50,572 bases of DNA, taken from NCBI GenBank assembly GCA_017608045.1, contig JAFCGN010000004.1, positions 1 to 50,572 on the forward strand. Reading direction: 5' to 3'. The DNA comes from Candidatus Parvarchaeota archaeon. GTDB lineage: Archaea; Nanobdellota; Nanobdellia; JAFCGN01. The translations under genes were made by a program, and so were the position numbers. Positions 46,587 to 50,572 of the stretch are shown piece by piece (the first letter of the stretch is position 1; every line of letters starts with the position of its first letter). The notes beneath the pieces are model-generated. The model worked only from the letters and a program-made list of their open reading frames with translations, was not told the DNA's origin and searched no databases.

Positions 46587-47048
46587 TTACTTAAAAGCTT
46601 TATAAAGAAGACCTGCTAACCTGCCAACACCATAACCAAAAAGAGTGACTAAACCCCCTTTCATTCCTCCAATAACTGAAGAAACAGAAGCGCCTACAGC
46701 AGCGCCCCCAACACTTCCTGCTGTTGTTTTTGCAATTTTAGATACTAAACCATCACCTTCACTCGCAGAATAAGCTTCTTTAGCTCCAACAAAGAGTCCA
46801 TACACAGTACCTACGGCTCCATATATAACAGCTTGAAGTAGTGTTGGTAAATATAATAAAGCATCACGAGCTTCGCTCGGAAGGACAGAATGTGTTTTAC
46901 CTATTTGGTCTAAAAATCCTGCTGCAAAACCACCACCAAAACTTACTGTATTTAAATAATCGTTTTTCAATAACTTAGCTATTTTTATATCTTTTTGCTC
47001 TTTTCTATGCAGTATGTTATAAAGTTCAGAGTTAGGAATTTCAGACAT
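46587..47048 (-). CDS. Gly-rich multi-TM protein sharing the 'DQ(I/L)xKT' module with the adjacent gene
   Basis: SFGGGFAAGFLDQIGKTHSVL and C-terminal GGMKGGLVTLFGYGVGRLAGLLYKAFK, compared with FDQLSKT and GDAKGFFMTLAGYVIGRIGCFLYEIFEKKG in ORF 46101..46568. Confidence 0.6.
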   Translation of the reverse strand: MSEIPNSELYNILHRKEQKDIKIAKLLKNDYLNTVSFGGGFAAGFLDQIGKTHSVLPSEARDALLYLPTLLQAVIYGAVGTVYGLFVGAKEAYSASEGDGLVSKIAKTTAGSVGGAAVGASVSSVIGGMKGGLVTLFGYGVGRLAGLLYKAFK

Positions 47049-47172
47049 TTTAAAACCCTCACATTATTTTACTATTATGTAATGGTAACTTTCTCTTTAA
47101 AAATATTTCTATTATGATTATTCTTCTAAAACCATAAATATTAGTATTGCTTATAAACTAATTTGAAGGGGG

Positions 47173-48126
47173 ATGAATTTAATTAAATTATTAGAAAAAA
47201 AAGCGATTAATTCTAAGATAAAGATTATTTTTCCTGAAGGTAATGATGAAAGAATTATTAATGCAGCAAAAAAAGCGTATAGAAAAAAAATATGCACGCC
47301 TTTGCTTGTAAGTGCTAAAAAAGGAAAATTATTTTTTAATCATTTAACAAGCAAAAAATTAAAAGAATATGCAAAGAAGTATAGTAAAAAGAAAAAAATG
47401 AGTTTAAGTGTTGCTGAAAAAATAATGCAAGACCCTTTATTTTATTCTGCTATGGCATTAAAAGAGGGAGATGCTGATGCAATGATTGCTGGCGCTCAAT
47501 ACACATCAGGCAATGTAATTGCTGTTTCAAAGGACATAATTGGGTTAAAAAAAGGAATTAAGGTTGCTTCAAGTTATTTTATAATGAGTTTGCCTTTTTT
47601 TAAAAATAAAGAAGGAGGTAATTTAATTTTTGCCGATGCTTCAGTAAATCCATTACCTAATGCTTATGAATTAGCGGATATTGCAATTACAAGTGCTGAA
47701 ACAGCTAAAAAATTACTTGGATGGGTGCCTCGAGTGGCAATGCTTTCTTTTTCTACAAAAGGAAGTGCATCTCATGAAATAATTGATAAAATTGTTCAAG
47801 CAACAAAGATAGCAAACAAAAAAGCGCCTCAATATTTTATAGATGGTGAAATGCAAGGAGATGCTGCATTAATTGAATCAATTGCAAAGAAAAAAATGAA
47901 AAAAATAGGGAAAGTTGGTGGAAAAGCAAATGTGCTAATTTTTCCTGATTTGAACGCAGGAAATATTTGTTATAAATTAGTTCAAGTTCTTGGAAGAGCC
48001 ACAGCTTACGGACCCATACTTCAAGGATTCAACAAACCTGTTAGTGATTTATCGAGAGGAGCTAAAGAAAAAGACATTTATGGTGTTATAATAATTATGA
48101 GTATTCTAGCAAGGAGAAAAAAATGA
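47173..48126 (+). CDS. pta: Phosphate acetyltransferase
   Basis: IIFPEGNDERIINAA; ALKEGDADAMIAGAQYTSGNVI; FADASVNPLPNAYELADIAITSAETAK; NVLIFPDLNAGNICYKLVQ. Confidence 0.93.
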   Translation: MNLIKLLEKKAINSKIKIIFPEGNDERIINAAKKAYRKKICTPLLVSAKKGKLFFNHLTSKKLKEYAKKYSKKKKMSLSVAEKIMQDPLFYSAMALKEGDADAMIAGAQYTSGNVIAVSKDIIGLKKGIKVASSYFIMSLPFFKNKEGGNLIFADASVNPLPNAYELADIAITSAETAKKLLGWVPRVAMLSFSTKGSASHEIIDKIVQATKIANKKAPQYFIDGEMQGDAALIESIAKKKMKKIGKVGGKANVLIFPDLNAGNICYKLVQVLGRATAYGPILQGFNKPVSDLSRGAKEKDIYGVIIIMSILARRKK

Positions 48127-49316
48127 AGATTTTAACACTTAATTGCGGAAGTTCATCAATAAAATATGCTGTTTTTTTTAAAGAAAAAAGAATTGCTTTT
48201 GGAAAAGTTGAAAGAATAGGTGAAAGAAGTTCAATAATCAAGTATTCTTCTGAAAAAAAATCATTTGAAAAAGAAGCAAAAGTGAGCACTTATGTTCAGG
48301 CATTTAAAATAATGATTAACAATTTGACAAATAAGGAGTTTGGTGTTATAAAATCAAAAAAAGAGATTAACGCAGTTGGTCATAGAGTGGTTCATGGAAA
48401 AGAACTTCACGAATCTATTATTATTGACAAATTTGTTTTAAGAAAAATTAAGAAATTGTTTGATGTTGCACCACTCCATAATCCTCATAATTATAAAGGA
48501 ATAATAACTGCAAAAAAATTATTTCCAAAAATCCCGCATGTTGCAGTATTTGATACTGCTTTTCACAATACCTTGCCTGAAATAGCTTATTTATACGCTT
48601 TACCGCAAGAATATTATAAAAAATATGGTATTAGGCGTTATGGTTTTCATGGTATTTCTCACAAATATGTAGCACACGAAGCAGCAAAAATGCTTAAAAA
48701 ACCATTAAATAAATTAAAAATGATTACTTGTCATCTTGGAGCTGGAAGCAGCATTACAGCGATTAACAAGGGAAAATCTGTTGACACAAGCATGGGGTTT
48801 ACTCCCTTAGAAGGTTTAATTATGTGCACGCGTTCAGGAGATGTTGATCCAGGATTACATTATTTAAAAAGACATGTTTGGGAAGGACAAAAAAATTTTT
48901 ATGATATATTAAACAAAAAAAGCGGATTGTTAGGAATCTCGGGAAAAAGCAAGGATATGAGGGTTTTGTGGAAGAATTACAATAAAGATAAAAACTGCAG
49001 ACTTGCAGTTAATATGTATTCTTACAGATTGCTTAAATATTTAGGCAGTTATATTGCTATTTTAAATGGTGTGAATGCAATTGTTTTTACAGCAGGTATT
49101 GGAGAAAATGCTTATTATGTGAGAAAAAAAGTATGCGATAAATTAAGATATTGTGGTGTTATTCTTGATGAGAAGAAAAATAGAAAAACAATAAATGGTA
49201 AAACAGGATTTATTAATACTAAAAATTCAAAAGTAAAAATTTTAGTAATCCCAACTGATGAAGAAAAAATGATTGCTCTTGAAACCAAAAAAACAATTAA
49301 AGGAAGGATAAAATGA
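48123..49316 (+). CDS. ackA: Acetate kinase
   Basis: LNCGSSSIKYAVF; GHRVVHGKE; FDTAFHNTLPEIAYLYALP; RYGFHGISHKYVAHEAAKML; HLGAGSSITAINKGKSVDTSMGFTPLEGLIMCTRSGDVDPG. Confidence 0.95.
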   Translation: MKILTLNCGSSSIKYAVFFKEKRIAFGKVERIGERSSIIKYSSEKKSFEKEAKVSTYVQAFKIMINNLTNKEFGVIKSKKEINAVGHRVVHGKELHESIIIDKFVLRKIKKLFDVAPLHNPHNYKGIITAKKLFPKIPHVAVFDTAFHNTLPEIAYLYALPQEYYKKYGIRRYGFHGISHKYVAHEAAKMLKKPLNKLKMITCHLGAGSSITAINKGKSVDTSMGFTPLEGLIMCTRSGDVDPGLHYLKRHVWEGQKNFYDILNKKSGLLGISGKSKDMRVLWKNYNKDKNCRLAVNMYSYRLLKYLGSYIAILNGVNAIVFTAGIGENAYYVRKKVCDKLRYCGVILDEKKNRKTINGKTGFINTKNSKVKILVIPTDEEKMIALETKKTIKGRIK

Positions 49317-49669
49317 TTAAAGGAATAGGTGTTGATATTATTTCTCTTGAAGACTTAAAGCAAAAGATTGAAAAACTGGGTGATGCATTCTTAAAAAGAA
49401 CTTTTTTTAACTCAGAATTAAATTATGCAAAAAAAAATAATATGATAGAACATTTAGGAACCACTTTTGCAGGTAAAGAAGCAGTTTTTAAAGCATTAAA
49501 AAAAGATTATTTTGAACCTAAAGAAATTGAAATTAAAAGAAAAAACAGAATGCCCATTGTTTGTTTTCATGGAAAACTTAAAAAATTAAATTATGAAGTA
49601 ATGCTTAATTTATCTTTTAATAAAACAAACGCAATCGCTATGGCAATAATATTAGAAAACAAAAAATAA
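49313..49669 (+). CDS. acpS: Holo-ACP synthase-type 4'-phosphopantetheinyl transferase
   Basis: IKGIGVDIISLEDLKQKIEKLGDAFLKRTFFNSELNYAKK; HLGTTFAGKEAVFKALKKD. Confidence 0.85.
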   Translation: MIKGIGVDIISLEDLKQKIEKLGDAFLKRTFFNSELNYAKKNNMIEHLGTTFAGKEAVFKALKKDYFEPKEIEIKRKNRMPIVCFHGKLKKLNYEVMLNLSFNKTNAIAMAIILENKK

Positions 49670-49677
49670 AAAAAGTT

Positions 49678-50370
49678 TTATTCTTCAGATTCACTTGCTA
49701 AAAAAGCCCACCAAGGTTTCTTTGTTCTTATGACTTCTCCATTTTCAGCATCAACTTGTGCTTGCACTTGCATTCTCATCTTGAACAAACCTAAAAATTT
49801 AGCTTGTTTTTTAACTTGAACTTCATAAACTGCTTTAACCTGCTCACCTTGTTTTACTTCCTTTAATTCTATTGTGCAATTATTTTCAGCAGAACAAGTT
49901 TTTAATTTTAATCTCTCTAATGCTCTTTCTGATGCTGTATCAGGCATTACTTTAACCTCAACATTTTTTCCGTTACTTAACTTTACCTGTAATTTTGTTC
50001 CATTTTGAGTTTGTTCTTGAGTCATCTGCATGGATGTCATAGCTTCAATATTTTCAGATTTCAGTTTTATTTGGTTATTGCTCTGAATTTGCACTTGAAC
50101 TTGTTTTCCTCCTTGCATTGTAAGAACCCCTGATTTAACTTGAATCTGTGTTTGTTGTTGTACTCCTATTTGTGTGTCTTCTCCTTGATTCTGTGTTTCA
50201 TGTATTATTTGCGTACCATTTCCTGTAACTTCAGGATTTCCACTATCTTCTGGTTGTCCTGTAACTTCAGGCCGTCCTTGATTTAATTGCCCTTCAGGAC
50301 CAGTTCCTGCAGCAAAAACTACAGAGCTTACTAAAACACACATAATCAAACTCAATAATATTTTTTTCAT
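49678..50370 (-). CDS. Secreted Gln/Val-rich hypothetical protein
   Basis: Signal peptide MKKILLSLIMCVLVSSVVFAA; low-complexity GRPEVTGQPEDSGNPEVTGN linker; basic-aromatic C-terminus TKKPWWAFLASE. Confidence 0.6.
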   Translation of the reverse strand: MKKILLSLIMCVLVSSVVFAAGTGPEGQLNQGRPEVTGQPEDSGNPEVTGNGTQIIHETQNQGEDTQIGVQQQTQIQVKSGVLTMQGGKQVQVQIQSNNQIKLKSENIEAMTSMQMTQEQTQNGTKLQVKLSNGKNVEVKVMPDTASERALERLKLKTCSAENNCTIELKEVKQGEQVKAVYEVQVKKQAKFLGLFKMRMQVQAQVDAENGEVIRTKKPWWAFLASESEE

Positions 50371-50410
50371 TTGAAATCCCCTTGTGTACTCATAAATTAA
50401 TTATACTATT

Positions 50411-50572
50411 TTAAAATTTTCTACGAACAACAACTCTTATTTTTTGCTTTCCAACTGTCTTCGGGACTTCAAAAAAACTAAGTCTTCCTTTATGTTTAAT
50501 TGGTTTAATTCTACGAATATCCTCAAGAACAAACCCATACACTGGATATTTTGTTTTTCCACGAATTAACAA
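50411..50572 (-). CDS. Partial CDS, C-terminus of unknown protein (5' end outside window)
   Basis: Manual translation LLIRGKTKYPVYGFVLEDIRRIKPIKHKGRLSFFEVPKTVGKQKIRVVVRRKF*, open to window edge. Confidence 0.5.
   Translation of the reverse strand: MLIRGKTKYPVYGFVLEDIRRIKPIKHKGRLSFFEVPKTVGKQKIRVVVRRKF

Noticed and set aside
1-50572. CRISPR array, transposase, prophage or integrase
   Set aside because: No regularly spaced direct repeats, DDE/serine/tyrosine recombinase or phage structural genes were seen.

Overview
AT-rich archaeal chromosome segment, probably from a DPANN-type lineage. This is inferred from the small gene set, archaeal L21e/L15e/L10e, Rpb4, aIF1A, aIF2-beta, RadA, deoxyhypusine synthase, SRP54/FtsY, KsgA and many short hypothetical membrane proteins; taxonomy was not tested. 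The window is almost entirely coding, with one intron-containing tRNA-Ser(CGA) and no CRISPR array or obvious transposon. Observations most worth a second look: (1) a candidate two-guide C/D-box sRNA at ~17769-17833, whose D guide places 16S C1402 at the N+5 position and whose D' guide places the C of a UCAU (CAU-anticodon-like) target at N+5; (2) two genes (bacterial-type aspS and an ECF S component) that appear to start at AUA, one behind a near-perfect Shine-Dalgarno; (3) two different AspRS genes, one bacterial-type without the GAD insertion; (4) a family II pyrophosphatase paralog that has lost its metal ligands, next to archaeal aspS and an intact paralog; (5) a Dph2 lacking its first Fe-S domain; (6) a minimal pyruvate kinase lacking B and C domains; (7) a bacterial-style pta-ackA-acpS operon; (8) a udp/ECF transporter/PHP/PfkB block suggesting nucleoside salvage; (9) a pair of small Gly-rich membrane proteins built from a repeated 'FDQ(L/I)xKT' module. 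All calls were made by eye; no database search or folding was run.
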